Assembly: GCA_907165275.2 (NCBI GenBank)
Contig: OU015653.1
Coordinates: forward strand, 13,484,001 to 13,548,000
Length of the DNA: 64,000 nucleotides
Reading direction: 5' to 3'
Source: Zygaena filipendulae
Taxonomy: Eukaryota > Arthropoda > Insecta > Lepidoptera > Zygaenidae
Position 1 is the first letter of the stretch, and each line of letters opens with the position of its first letter. A program made the translations under genes and the position numbers. This document shows positions 34,098-44,342 of this stretch, one piece after another. The notes below the pieces were generated by a model, which saw nothing but the letters and a program-made list of their open reading frames with translations, ran no database searches and was not told where the DNA came from.

Positions 34098-34484
34098 CTA
34101 TAAGTTCAAAACGAATTTCAAACAGTATAAATGATCATTTCTACACCCAATGAATATATAGTCACCATATACGGCAGGAGAGGAAAACGTTTCTTCTGGG
34201 AGGTTGTAATCTGCTAGAATGATTCCGTTCTCCGAATCTATAACACATAGAGTGCCATCATTTGACGCCGCTAGAATCAATTTGTCGCTCAAGCCACAAG
34301 GCGTGGCGTACACGGGCGAGGTGAGTTGCGTCTTCCAGTGCAGGCTCGGCTGGAAGTTTTTAATGTAAATGCTGTATACTATGTTGTCATGACAGCCGAA
34401 TATCATTTGCCATTTGAGCTTGTCCACTTGCTTTATGTAGAGGGACGAGAATATGTTACCTTAGGCACCTTGATATTTCCAGAT
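34098..34484 (-). CDS. AASDH: AASDH exon 6, C-terminal propeller blades; contains in-frame TAA
   Basis: Acceptor TTTTTTGTTTAACAG/ATCTGG, phase 0. It reads IWKYQGA, then TAA at 34463-34461, then GNIFSS and the rest of the propeller (QLTSPVYATPCG, LILAASNDGTLCVIDSENG, EETFSSPAVYGDYIFIGCRN) to the terminal stop at 34100-34098. IWKYQGA aligns with the family's VIWKHSLG, so the acceptor is right and the TAA is not an intron read by mistake. Confidence 0.88.
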
Positions 34485-37400
34485 CTGTTAAACAAAAAAA
34501 AAACTAAGTTTTTGCTATGGGGCCAGACTGCAGGTTTGTAACGTAGATATCACATGACCAAATTGATACATCCAAACATGATATACCTACGAGCGGTGGG
34601 TGAATAAGCATGAGGTTCATGATGAATCAACAACAGAACTAATAAAGCAGATAGCAAGCTTATCTATAGAATTTCCGATTCATTACACAGAGCGAAACAA
34701 AGGATGATAAAGCGGTGCCTATACGTAGGCACCGTTTTATCTATATAGCTGTATGTATACTGGTATTGAAACTCATACATATAGTTAAGTAGGTGCCTAC
34801 ATACCATCATACATACATACACCCCAATCCCCATTATCGGGACTAATCGGGAGGTAAGCAGATAATAATGATAATAATCCACTTCACAACACACAGATCG
34901 ACTTGATCCCATGCTAACCTATTAGCTTGTGTCGTGGAAACCAAGCAAATGTGGTATAATATACTACATAATATAATTACATATATTAATATAATTACAT
35001 ATACATATATCTAATATATACTATAATATAGATATATAAACACTCCCAGACTGGAAAGTGGGACCCCATGTTCATCACACACAGCCCACCCCACCGGGAA
35101 CCAAACCCGGAACCTCTTGAATAGCGGGTAGGCATGGTTACCTACTGCGCCAATCGGGTCGTCAGATACTGTAAAGGTTTGGGCACTGGTCCTTATTTAT
35201 TTTATTTATAGTGACAGGATTTTCATGCACATAAACGTCATGACTCATTTAAAGTTGATTTTTTGCATTACAGCCAACTTAATCACTTTATTTTGTTGTG
35301 TTAAATTGGGCTTGTGCTAAATCTTCGCTGGTATGGTTGTTATTCGTGGTTGGGTACGATTTCTTTTTAAATCAAATATGTAAGGTAATATGAGATTTTT
35401 TTATCTAATTTGACTTGTTGAATTTAGATCGGACACTGCAGAAACGCTATGCTGTAGCTGCATTAGGTCCAAGTTATCTAGATTCGTATTTTCACGGATT
35501 CGGATCGGAAGCAGTGCATGAATGGCCCAAGTATATAACGTGCTCCAAAATTAGCTGTAAATATTTGCAGGGCTGAAAGTATACATTATAACAAACAGGA
35601 TAAGCGAAAAATTATAAGATATGTTTTTTTTTGAGAATATGAGGAAATTTAATTCATTGAAAAAATAGCTTCATCTTAGCAATCACTTTACAAATGGCTA
35701 ACAACTACATTCTCAAGGTACGTAACTCAGCATCAGTTGATCGGAAACTTTTCAGGTCATTGATCTTAAGATAAAGCAATTCAGTGGCGAGCGCCTTCAC
35801 AGATTTTCTTTTTGATTTTGTTTGATTTATTTTGTTTGAATTTTTTTTTATCTCTTTTATTTTATGAACATGTTTATAACGATGTATACTTTCAACACTG
35901 TAAATATTTGCAGCAAATTTTGGAGCACCTCATATTAGAAGCGGCAGGCGGCGAGGGGGCTCACCTTGATCCCCTTCTCAACGGTGCGGCAGTGCACCTC
36001 GCCGTTGACCTCGGCGAACACGGCGTACTTGTCGTCGTCGTAGAGCACCGGCGCCGCGAACACGGGCCCGGCCAGCGAGCCGCGCCACGCCACCGCGCCC
36101 GCGCCCGCGCCCACAGCCACGCCCACGCCCACGCCCACGCCCGCGCCCGCGCCCGCGCCCGCGCCCACCGCCACGGCCGCGCACACGCCCGACAGCGTGC
36201 CCGCCAGGATGTACGCGCCCTTGCCCACCGCGAGGTCCGCGCTGATGGCCTGCGACGCGATCTGGATTTGCGACTTAATCACGCCGCTCTGCGGATATTT
36301 TTTTATTATTATTATTTATTTATTTCACTTCTACAATCATAATAAGTATACTAAAAAAAAATCGAGGTGCCGTAAATAAATTTCTAGAAAGATTACTTTT
36401 TCGCCTACGATATTATTGATTTTATGTAATTAGTAACCACACAAACATAGATACAAAGTTTCGCATTTTTAGAATAATTAACTGTCAACTGATGATTCTT
36501 TGCGTTAGTGTTATAAGGGTTTTTCTATGGTTTAATGTAATGTATTATTTATATAACTGAATATCACATAATTTTTGCCATATTACCCGACCGGTAATCG
36601 CTTGATTTGTAGACTTAACAATATATAGGCAAACCACTACTACGTACTGTGAGGTCTAAACACCGGATGCAGCCGTCGTAGGATGCGACGTAGACGTCTC
36701 CATTGCAGAACGCCGCCTTGCTCTTGATCATGGAGCCGACGTTGGTCCGCCACAGCTCCGCGCAGTCGTGCAGCGCGAAGCACAGCACGGTGCCGTCGTG
36801 CGCGCCCACCACCCCGCACGGGGTCGCCGCTGCCCCGCCAGGGGGCGCCGCAGCCCCGCCAGGGGGCGCCACTGCCCGCGGGCAGCACACCGGCGCCTCG
36901 ATGCGCGACTTGAGGGATATCTCGCCCTGCAGCATGCCCGTGATCGCGTCCACCACTATCACCTTGCCCGAGTGGCTGCCCACTGCGACGTAGAGATTGC
37001 TGAAATAATGGAAATCAGTTTAATCACACCAAACCACCCAGATGTAGGGACCATCTCTGTTTTTTTTTTAATTTATCTGTACATTTTAATTTTTAGCACT
37101 TAGCTTTCTTTGAGCCTTAGATACATACATATATTGCCAATATCTTTATCCTATATCTAGCTAGGTTTCATTTTTAGAAAACGTCGTTTTATCCGTGTTT
37201 TTAGGTAATGAAAAATGAGTGCTGTTTTGCTACTTAACAACAGATGGCGTTACGAGCGAGGTTTCATTTTTATCCACAGAGCATAAAAAAATTGGCGATG
37301 TTTTCGTACAAAGATTTACCAAAAAAAGCCATCCAGGTACTTCAGATACATAAATCAAATAGAAGAATTTGATTTAAGAATAATAGCAGCCTAGAAATAA

Positions 37401-39718
37401 ATTATCGATACTTACAATCCTGTCTGACACAGCGTAGGGGACGCATCGACGCATTTGCCAGTATCCTGCGTCCAGCCTATGATGAATTCCACAGGGTTGC
37501 TGGGACTCGAGTTAGCTTTCTTATACGCCACACTATCAGCAACACTGTCAGTGTTTGACCTCATTCGTTTCACTCTCCTACTAGGCTTCTGTTCCTCTAC
37601 TGCCATCTCTCTCTGTGACAACTCCATTATTTCATTAATAGAATTCCTTGCAGACATCAAATATGGCAAGACCAGTTTACCAAACAATGGACATGTTAGA
37701 GAGAGCTTATTGCACATTGACACAGCTAAAAATGAAGTGCCTCCTAAAGAAAAGAAATCCTTATCCTCTATTTCGTCATACACAAACTTCTTACTTAACG
37801 CCATGTTGAGCTCCTTTAAGAAAGTAAGCTTTAAAGCATCAAGTGTCAACGGTTTGTGTACAACATTTTCATACATTTGCGATAGAATTTGTCTGGATAT
37901 TTTTCCATGTGGGTTCATTGGCAAATTGTCTACTCTGACGATTTTGTCTGGCCAATGTTTGTCATCCAGTTTGCATTTTAAGTAATCTGATAGCTCCTGA
38001 CTGCTTAGTGTTTCTGATGAGAAATATACTACAAGTAGTCTTGGATTTGGTAGCCAGATGCAGGAGCACGTTTTGACTTTAGTGCACTGCATCACAGTTG
38101 ACTCGATCACCTGCAGATTGACTTTGTGACCGAATCTCTTTATGATATCATCTGTACGGCCTGCATAGTAAATGGTGCCATCTCTAATCTCTGCAAGATC
38201 TCCGGTGTCAACAAACCTCAAGGAGCTTTGTTCTTCGTTGCTGTTTGATTTGTCTAATACAACACATTTTCTGGTTTTGCTCACTGAAATAAGAAGAAAA
38301 TAGGAAAATATGAAAAATGCAGATGTAAAAACAATAACTTAAATATACGAATTTTTTATATTGTTATTTTTTATAAAGACATAGATTTTACCCAGAATAA
38401 TTCTTCCGCTATTCTTTTCCTTGGAATTTCCAGGTTTAACAATAACTTTAGTCTCAGAGAGACAATTGCCTAACGGCACTTCCCGGTCATAACAAATCTT
38501 AGTTAAGTCAAGCTCAGCAACACAAGCCCAACATGACATCTCCGTTACACCATACAATGTGAATATCCGTGTTTGATTTTCTTTGTCTTTTAACTCTCTA
38601 AGTCTTTTGACTCCATTCAAAGGTTCTCCTCCCAAAGCTAATATTTTAAGTGTAGAATTAGCACTCAGAATTTTATTCCTAATTTCTACATTGGAATGTT
38701 GGAAAAATTTGGAAGGTGTTATTTGCCAAAAAGTCACAGAATTTACATTATTCTGTGGAAACATAATAGTAGTCTTCTCTGGTGCAATTAGCAAAGAAGC
38801 ACCGTTAACACATGCTAGAAGAATTTCAACCATAGAAGGATCAAAAGTAAGTGGTGTTGAGAAGTAAATTACATCTTCAGTGGTAATGTTGAATAATTTA
38901 GTCAAATCATCTACGTTTGGCTGCAGACATTGTACTGGAACTTGTATGTGCTTTGGTTCTCCAGTGCTTCCAGAAGTTGATGCTATAAATGAGTGCTCAT
39001 TTATGTGTTTCTTATGGCTTGCTCCTGTAGTTGGTGCATAATTATAGAAATTAATAGTTAAATTAAATAATGTAACAATTTTATCTGGTTTTTTATTGAT
39101 GCATTGTGAAAGCATAGTATTTTCATTGTTTTGTATGATAATAAGTATTTTGAATTTAATTTTACTAAACACATTATCAAAGCTTTGAGATGGGTCCAGG
39201 AACATAAAAGTTGTACTATACTTGTGGGCCCTGAAAATAAAAAAAATAAACAATACAAAGAAAGTCAAAACAATTATAACATTATGTTAAATATGAATTA
39301 TGGAAGCTTTATACAATGCAATCACAGTAGAAGTATTGAGTGACTGACTCATCTATGAATAATAAACAATACTTTCTAAAGCTTTGATATTTTTGTCCAA
39401 GACATTGCATAGGATAATTAATCTCAGAATTATCACTGGTTAGATTGTGGATAGGAGGAATTTAACAATAACGCGTTGTGATACTCACGCAGCAATGACA
39501 CAGGGAATAAGAACATTCCTGTCTGATATCAGACCAATCACACCAGTCTTGCAGTGCAGCTGCTGCAAGTTTTGAGATATGTATTCACAAGCGCCGTACA
39601 GCTCGGAATAAGTGTAGTTCTTAAAGATGCCATCGTGATAGTGTCTCACAGCTACATTCGATGGGTATTTCGCACAAGACCGCACCAAAACATCGTAGTA
39701 ACCGCGTCTGTGCCGCAT
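34098..39718 (-). CDS. AASDH: AASDH-type adenylating enzyme (ACSF4 family), six exons, with in-frame stop in the last exon
   Basis: Coding exons: 39718-39489, 39230-38392, 38283-37416, 36999-36648, 36288-35965 and 34484-34098; all junctions keep frame and use GT-AG sites. The domain order is AMP-binding/adenylation (about 1-490), acyl-carrier-like (about 510-590) and PQQ-type beta-propeller (about 630-998), as in animal AASDH (about 1100 residues in human). The family adenylates a carboxylic or amino acid and loads it on its own phosphopantetheine arm; the physiological substrate is unsettled. Visible motifs: ASTSGSTGEPK (A3), LYGVTE (A5), VDTGDL (A7), GRTDDIIKRFGHKV (A8), NPHGKIS (A10), LGGTSF (carrier Ser) and WTQDTGKCVDASP before the propeller. 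Anomaly: codon 8 of the last exon is TAA (34463-34461), which would stop the protein at 878 residues although the next 120 codons still match the family. The boundaries agree without that stop, so allelic nonsense, sequence error or readthrough are all possible. Confidence 0.9.
34868..35165 (-). mobile_element. tRNA-derived SINE, copy 3
   Basis: Minus-strand copy: tail AATAATGATAATAATCC at the left, GAAACCAAGCAAATGTGG in the body, then AACCAAACCCGGAACCTC and CCTACTGCGCCAATCGGGTC for the B and A boxes. An AT-rich expansion lies at about 34958-35035. Confidence 0.85.
35540..35928. mobile_element. TIR element beside AASDH exon 5
   Basis: Left end GTGCTCCAAAATTAGCTGTA and right end CAGCAAATTTTGGAGCAC pair over about 50 bp, including AAATATTTRCAG and GAAAGTATACAT. 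389 bp, non-coding. Target duplication not evident. Confidence 0.75.
35965..36288 (-). CDS. AASDH: AASDH exon 5, beta-propeller with an Ala-Gly-Val repeat
   Basis: Acceptor ATATCCGCAG/AGCGGC and donor ATCAAG/GTGAGC, phase 0 at both ends. Propeller strands VIKSQIQIASQAISADLAVG and GPVFAAPVLYDDDKYAVFAE flank about 30 residues of AG and VG dipeptides encoded by hexanucleotide repeats (about 36088-36175). A TIR element ends 36 bases beyond the donor. Confidence 0.9.
36648..36999 (-). CDS. AASDH: AASDH exon 4, beta-propeller with a proline-glycine insert
   Basis: Acceptor TTATTTCAG/CAATC and donor CTCACA/GTACGTAG. Propeller strands YVAVGSHSGKVIVVDAITG, VLCFALHDCAELWRTNVGSM and DVYVASYDGCIRCLDLT. 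Between them lies a PPGGAAAPPGGAAATP insert from a perfect 21-bp tandem duplication (36832-36852 and 36853-36873 on the plus strand). Confidence 0.9.
37000..37415 (-). other. AASDH intron 3
   Basis: AT-rich with a poly-T run; no inserted element recognised. Confidence 0.6.
37416..38283 (-). CDS. AASDH: AASDH exon 3, adenylation C-lobe and carrier domain
   Basis: Acceptor CTTATTTCAG/TGAGC and donor GGATT/GTAAGTAT. VDTGDL near 381, GRTDDIIKRFGHKV near 397, and NPHGKIS with the catalytic-type lysine near 483. The carrier motif is FFSLGGTSFLAV, with the pantetheine-accepting Ser near 540; Thr replaces the usual acidic residue before it. It ends with a basic linker and WTQDTGKCVDASP. Confidence 0.92.
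38392..39230 (-). CDS. AASDH: AASDH exon 2, adenylation core
   Basis: Acceptor TTTATTTTCAG/GGCCCAC and donor CTGG/GTAAAATC. It carries the P-loop-like ASTSGSTGEPK near residue 160, STPLTFDPSMVE, ILALGGEPL and LYGVTEMSCWA near residue 304. Confidence 0.92.
39489..39718 (-). CDS. AASDH: AASDH exon 1
   Basis: Residues 1-76 plus two bases. It encodes the start of the adenylation domain (YPSNVAVRHYHDG, YTYSELYGACEYIS). The ATG at 39718 is the first in frame and fits the family start. Donor GCTGC/GTGAGTAT. Confidence 0.9.
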
Positions 39719-39903
39719 TTGTTTTTGTCAACTACCGCAACAATAAACAAATAACAAATATTATACTATATCTTTTTTAAACTAAATTTTATGTTATAAA
39801 TGTATCTAATTTCATTTTTTAATTATTATTTTTACAGTGTCGATTTGTCGGAAATTTTTACAAAAACAAAAATAACAGCTGACTTTGACAGCTGAAAAAA
39901 TTG

Positions 39904-40396
39904 GGGTATGTTCCGAAATGCACTGCGAGCACTTTAAGGTATGACGTCAATTCAGTATACCTACTACGAAGCCGTTCCTATAAAGATCTATTCTGAGCTT
40001 TACTGGTTACTGTTTAAAACGGAACTTGGACCAGTATACTGTCATCAACTTCGTTTTCTTATCACGCTGTCGACCACTCATGTCAACCGACCTACGTGGT
40101 TGACCAATCATTGGTCCAAGCTTTATCACGTGATCAAACCACTGAGAGCACCTTACCATGAAACCGCCAAACGGGCTCGAGCACGTTCGAGTGCTCTCGA
40201 GCGAAGTCTGGGAACGCAACTCAGTGCTCACAGTACAAAAATGGCAACGATTATAACGTCATGCCACCTCATACTGCGGATTCTGCGGTAGTAGGTATAC
40301 TGAAAGTTACGTAAAAGACGAATTTCTTGTCAGTCGTCACTGACAAGAAACAGCGAGCACTGGGGTATAGCTATCAGTTTATAACGGAACATACCC
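39904..40396. mobile_element. TIR element (MITE) just upstream of AASDH
   Basis: 493 bp bounded by GGGTATGTTCCG and CGGAACATACCC. An inner inverted pair, CAGTATACCTACTAC/GTAGTAGGTATACTG, extends the arms. TTG flanks both ends, a possible 3-bp target duplication. It lies 186 bp before the AASDH start codon on the promoter side. Confidence 0.75.
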
Positions 40397-40521
40397 TTGT
40401 CCCTTGGTTTGTGTAGTTGTTTCACTTTTTTTTTAATTTACCCCAATGGGGAAGGCAAAGGAAGCTAAGTTCATACAGCCAATTTAGTGGTAATTTTTCT
40501 TCTTCTGAATTTATGTATTTA

Positions 40522-40554
40522 CATCGAAATGCATTGGTGAGATGCATTTCGATG
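40522..40554. repeat. Perfect 12-bp stem hairpin
   Basis: CATCGAAATGCA, 9-base loop, TGCATTTCGATG. No known RNA or transcription terminator class is implied. Confidence 0.8.
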
Positions 40555-40849
40555 CTTTACCGGAACTTTTGGCAGCAACTCTTGACAGTTGAACCTTAAT
40601 AGGACGCTCTGTGGGAAGTTGTATAGTAAAACGACAACCTCCCGATGAACGCCCCATTTCATCTTATTTCACTGCTTCCACACACTGTTCATCACTAATG
40701 AATGACTATTATGCAAAATCCACCACATATACACAATATTAATCACGATAAACTAATTTTCAAAACAAAGAATTAAAACTGACGTCCGTCACTGCTAAAA
40801 TCCCGCCAAAAAGTCTTTTGTATTGCCCCTTTTCGAGGGGCAAAGAAAA

Positions 40850-41365
40850 CTAACGGCGTCACTCAAAGTCGTTTTAATGAGTAGATAGTAGACCCTTAGT
40901 TTTAAGTAAAGACTTTAAAAACAAAACTGCTGCACTCAGAAACGTTAATTCAATCAATCAATCAATTTCATTTATTTGCTTTAAACATGGTTACAATATT
41001 TATAAGTGTACAGTGGTGTAAAATTACATTAGTCCAACATGTTTTCATTGTCATTAAATTAATTATTTTTATCATTCACTAGCTGTGCCCCGCGGTTTCA
41101 CCCGCGTGAGTTTTGGGATCATCAGGAACTTTTGCAGACGCAGGCAGAACAACCCGCCAAAGTTTCATAACAATCGGACCAATGGTTTCGAAACGTATTG
41201 GAGGGCAGACATACAAACATTCATTTTTATTTATAAAGATTTAATTTAACATAATTAGTGAAATGCCAATTAACATTAATTAAACATCTCTGAGTGCGGC
41301 AGTTTTGTTTTAAAAACTTTACTTAAAATTAAGTAATTATAAAACGACCTTGAGGGTGACCGTTG
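40850..41365. mobile_element. Interrupted foldback/TIR element
   Basis: The left arm (about 40850-40952, CGTCACTCAAAGTCGTTTTA and AAAACTGCTGCACTCAGA) pairs with the right arm (about 41272-41365, CTGAGTGCGGCAGTTTTG and AAAACGACCTTGAGGGTGAC). The centre holds a LINE-like tail at about 40960-41015 and a Helitron at 41080-41240. Confidence 0.7.
41080..41240 (-). mobile_element. Lep1-like Helitron, CAGGCAGAACAACCC subfamily
   Basis: ACTAGCTGTGCCCCGCGGTT, GCAGACGCAGGCAGAACAAC and ACAAACATTCATTTTTATTT. Close relative at 59639-59815. Confidence 0.7.
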
Positions 41366-41992
41366 TAACAGGTACAGCTAATAAATAAATAACCGTCAGA
41401 AATGTATGAAGCACATTGTATGAAATCATAAAAGCGGGTAACAGTACGTACATAATTATACTTATTGAGACCGCCCTATTTTCAAGAGCTTCTGATTTGA
41501 TCTTCCAATACATTTCCCATATAAATGGTTCAATTTCTGTATACCTATACCTATTGTATTTTTTCTCGTCACCATTAAATTTGTATAGATATTACTCAAA
41601 CAAGATTAATAATCCAGACATTAATAAAACTCAAAAAATTAGCTTTTGCCCGTATGGCTTGTTATGGCCCGTTTGTTTGTATATCACGTAAAACTGCTGA
41701 ATAGAATTAGTAAAAATAATTTTTAAATGCTCACACAAAACAATCTAAGTTTTAATTGAAAAAACAATATCTATGTTGCATTTGTATACCTACCGTAGAA
41801 CTATGAGTAGATATGATTTTCGTAACACTTGTGCGTTTTTAACATCCACTAAAGATCAAAATATTATATCATCCGAAAGAGAATTCATGATCAATTTTTT
41901 ATGTCAATGCCAAAAGACCAAAATAGCTTTGGATTGTTATTGACCACTTTCTTAAAATAACGATTTTCCTAAAACCTCTACTTTTATACTAA
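41366..41992. other. Non-coding stretch
   Basis: No supported feature; a 91-codon frame at 41416-41691 lacks any recognisable domain. Confidence 0.35.
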
Positions 41993-42222
41993 ACTAGCCG
42001 TCCCCCGCGGTTTCACCCACGGTAATTTCGGAGTTCCCGTGGAAATTAAAAAGTACCCTATGTCACTCAGGAGTACCGTAGCTTCTTACAAGTGAAAGAA
42101 TTTTCAAAATCGGTTCGGTTGATCCCGAGATTACTGTCTACATTCTACAACGTCACAAATTTACATACAATTATTCACAAACTCAATAACTTTACTGTAT
42201 TTGTAATATTAGTATTAATAAT
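41993..42222 (-). mobile_element. Lep1-like Helitron
   Basis: ACTAGCCGTCCCCCGCGGTT, CCTATGTCACTCAGGAGTAC and TTTGTAATATTAGTATTAA. Confidence 0.7.
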
Positions 42223-42404
42223 ATTATATTATTAGAGTTACAACTAAAGATACTTATTTTATTTCTTTCAATTTTACAATAGAAAAAGCACAAGGCTTCC
42301 TCTTGTAATATGGCGAGAATTACAAAAGGCTTTATTTTAATTCCCGGGGGACGAAAAAGGTGAAGGGCGAGTGAAACCGCTAGTTGTACAATTTGTGTTG
42401 GTAC

Positions 42405-42580
42405 CTGTCATCATCATATCAGCTGAAAGACGTCCACTGCTGGACATAGGCCTCCCCCAAGGATCGCCTCAACGACCGGTCCTGCTCTCCCCGCGTCCAA
42501 TGGCGTCCCGCAACCTTCACAAAGTCGTCGGTCTACCTTATAGCGGGCCTACCCACGCTGCGTCTTATACTTACTTACTT
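42405..42580 (+). mobile_element. LINE 3' tail fragment
   Basis: AAGACGTCCACTGCTGGACA and TAGGCCTCCCCCAAGGATCG are characteristic of a very common lepidopteran non-LTR retrotransposon tail. CAACCTTCACAAAGTCGTCG and a TACTTAC run follow. Clade not assigned. Confidence 0.7.
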
Positions 42581-43342
42581 AACTATAATTAGTCTGTAAA
42601 TAACTGGCTACAGCAAACAAATTGATATAAAATGAACTGAGAAGATTCATGAGTATTACATAATCCAAAGGATGTCCAAGTGAAGGTATACGTATACAAG
42701 TTATTTGATGTAGGTATTACGATTACGAGGTTTTAATGTAGATCTTTCTCAGAACTCTACAACAACTCTAGAACACATTGGTCGTGTTTTTGCACTGGAT
42801 ACCTATACGTCACCATTTTTGATTGGTGATTAAAACAATGTTTATTGCGTACATTAAACTTCCGTTTTACGAGTACGCAGGGTGCTTGAACGACCTAGTT
42901 GGCGAAACTAGACGATTGTCAGTCGTTAAGTGCTGGATTATGCCTGCGATGCCGTTACCATACCCAACATAAGATAGAAAAGCTATTGCCATTTGGACTA
43001 TCATAAAATGCCTTTTTAGTTTTTCCACCTCATGTTAGTACAAAGTAAGTAGAGGAAACAAGCACGAGACTGAGACCCTAGTAGGGATTCCTAACGCCTT
43101 CGAGGACTCAAAAAGTGTTGACTTGTAAATTGACGCTTTGATTTTAAATTTTAATTTATAACTATTTATTTATTTATTTTTCGGGAAACAAACGGTACAA
43201 AAAAAATAGAAAATAAAAATAAAATATTATGTAGGTATGTATGTATGTATGTATTAATATATCCCGGTAAGCAATGTTACAAGTTATTCATCCAGATACA
43301 GTGAAGGGTGACTAAGTAAGAATAGCGGAACTGACCTAAAGC
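42581..43342. other. Non-coding stretch
   Basis: No supported gene. GTAT tetranucleotide run at about 43233-43252. Confidence 0.4.
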
Positions 43343-43369
43343 TTGTTTGGCAAAATGTATGGTGCCCAA

Positions 43370-43642
43370 TCAATTAGGGGCGGTCAGCGCTCCGGCATCG
43401 GCGGCCGCCGGAAAAGAGGGCAGCGCGCGCGCTCTCCGACCGGAGGAAACTTGGGAAATGTCCGCGGTGGTGGGGGTGGGTGGCGCGCGCGGGGGTGCGG
43501 CGGCGCGGCGGGGGCCGGGCCGGAGGGTGCGTGGTGCGCGCGCGGGCATCGATCGCCGCGCGGCGCGGGGCGGCCGGCGGCCCTCGCACTCAGTCCGCCG
43601 GGGCGGCCGGCGAGATCGCACGTGTGATGCGGTTCCGCTGAG
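43370..43642 (+). promoter_or_regulatory. GC island: presumed promoter and 5' UTR of a secreted/membrane protein gene
   Basis: Very GC- and CpG-rich, in sharp contrast to the AT-rich flanks, and directly followed by a signal-peptide exon. Long open frames occur on both strands only because the composition lacks stop codons. Confidence 0.6.
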
Positions 43643-43706
43643 ATGGCCGGCGCTCGGGCGCTCGTGGCCGCCTGCTTCTGCTGGTGGTGGCTGACAGTCT
43701 CGGCCG
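43643..43706 (+). CDS. First coding exon encoding a signal peptide (gene continues beyond)
   Basis: The ATG in GCTGAGATGGCC opens 21 codons, MAGARALVAACFCWWWLTVS then A, ending one base into the next codon at the consensus donor GCCG/GTGAGTAC. The peptide has a short basic start (Arg-5), a hydrophobic core with three Trp and a small-residue VSA end: a classic signal peptide. A phase-1 intron right after a signal peptide is common in secreted and cell-surface proteins with modular ectodomains. The gene itself is not identifiable. No second exon was found up to 64000, so intron 1 exceeds 20 kb if the model is right. Confidence 0.65.
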
Positions 43707-44342
43707 GTGAGTACCCCCACAACACGCTACACGACACCTCGCTATACCGCTCCGACACAGTTTCGGCGCGATCAGCTGATCTGTCAATGTGACCTCTACA
43801 ATTTTCGAATTCGTGGACACGTCCCGTTCTGTGCACGTTTTTCCTCCGTTTCCTCGGAAGTTTTTCCGGGAACGTGCGAGTCGCGTGTGCTCTATCCGCC
43901 ATCACCCCTCGTCGTCAGGGTGCTGTACGTAATTACACGGAGGGTTCAAGTTTGTTTTAATTGTATTAAGTGTTCAAATCGATCAGTACCTCGTGTGTGT
44001 GTGATTTATACTGTTCTTATATTTTGTGAATACATATTAAATATTATACTTCTTACAATCCGTATGATTTTTTATAATAATTACGTAACGTGCGCAGCCG
44101 AAAAATTTCCTCCGAAACCATGTTTTCATAAGCCTATGTCAAATATTTCGAATTACGAACATCGCTAATTTTTAATAATAATTCGTAATAAGGTACGTTT
44201 AAAAAAATCTAGGACTTCAATTTATTTCAGAATATGTTTATATTATGGATTTTAAATCTGTAACATTGAAAATAATTGATACGATAAAGAATATAATATA
44301 TAATAATTTTTGTGGTGATATGTTTTGAACAGCTTATAAATA

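Larger units (their letters stand above)
34485..35964 (-). other. AASDH intron 5, filled by a SINE and a TIR element
   Basis: Contains the SINE at 34868-35165 and the inverted-repeat element at 35540-35928. No additional exon is needed because exons 5 and 6 join in phase and align contiguously with the family. Confidence 0.7.

Noticed and set aside
34485..35964. A missing exon between AASDH exons 5 and 6, suspected because of the early stop
   Set aside because: Exons 5 and 6 already join in phase and align contiguously with the family (KGIK then IWKYQG). The AG after the TAA would enter in the wrong phase, and no propeller-like exon was found in the intron.
35978..36342. Opposite-strand and shifted frames over AASDH exon 5 (Arg-Gly and Ala-His repeats)
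   Set aside because: They are shadows of the hexanucleotide array; the exon 5 frame alone has splice sites in phase and matches the protein family.
40007..40291. 116-codon frame upstream of AASDH
   Set aside because: It lies completely within the MITE at 39904-40396 and has no recognisable protein features.
43347..43905. Several long open frames on both strands of the GC island
   Set aside because: They overlap each other in many frames, are extremely rich in Arg, Gly, Ala and Pro, and follow from a stop-poor GC-rich composition. Only the short signal-peptide frame with a donor is kept.
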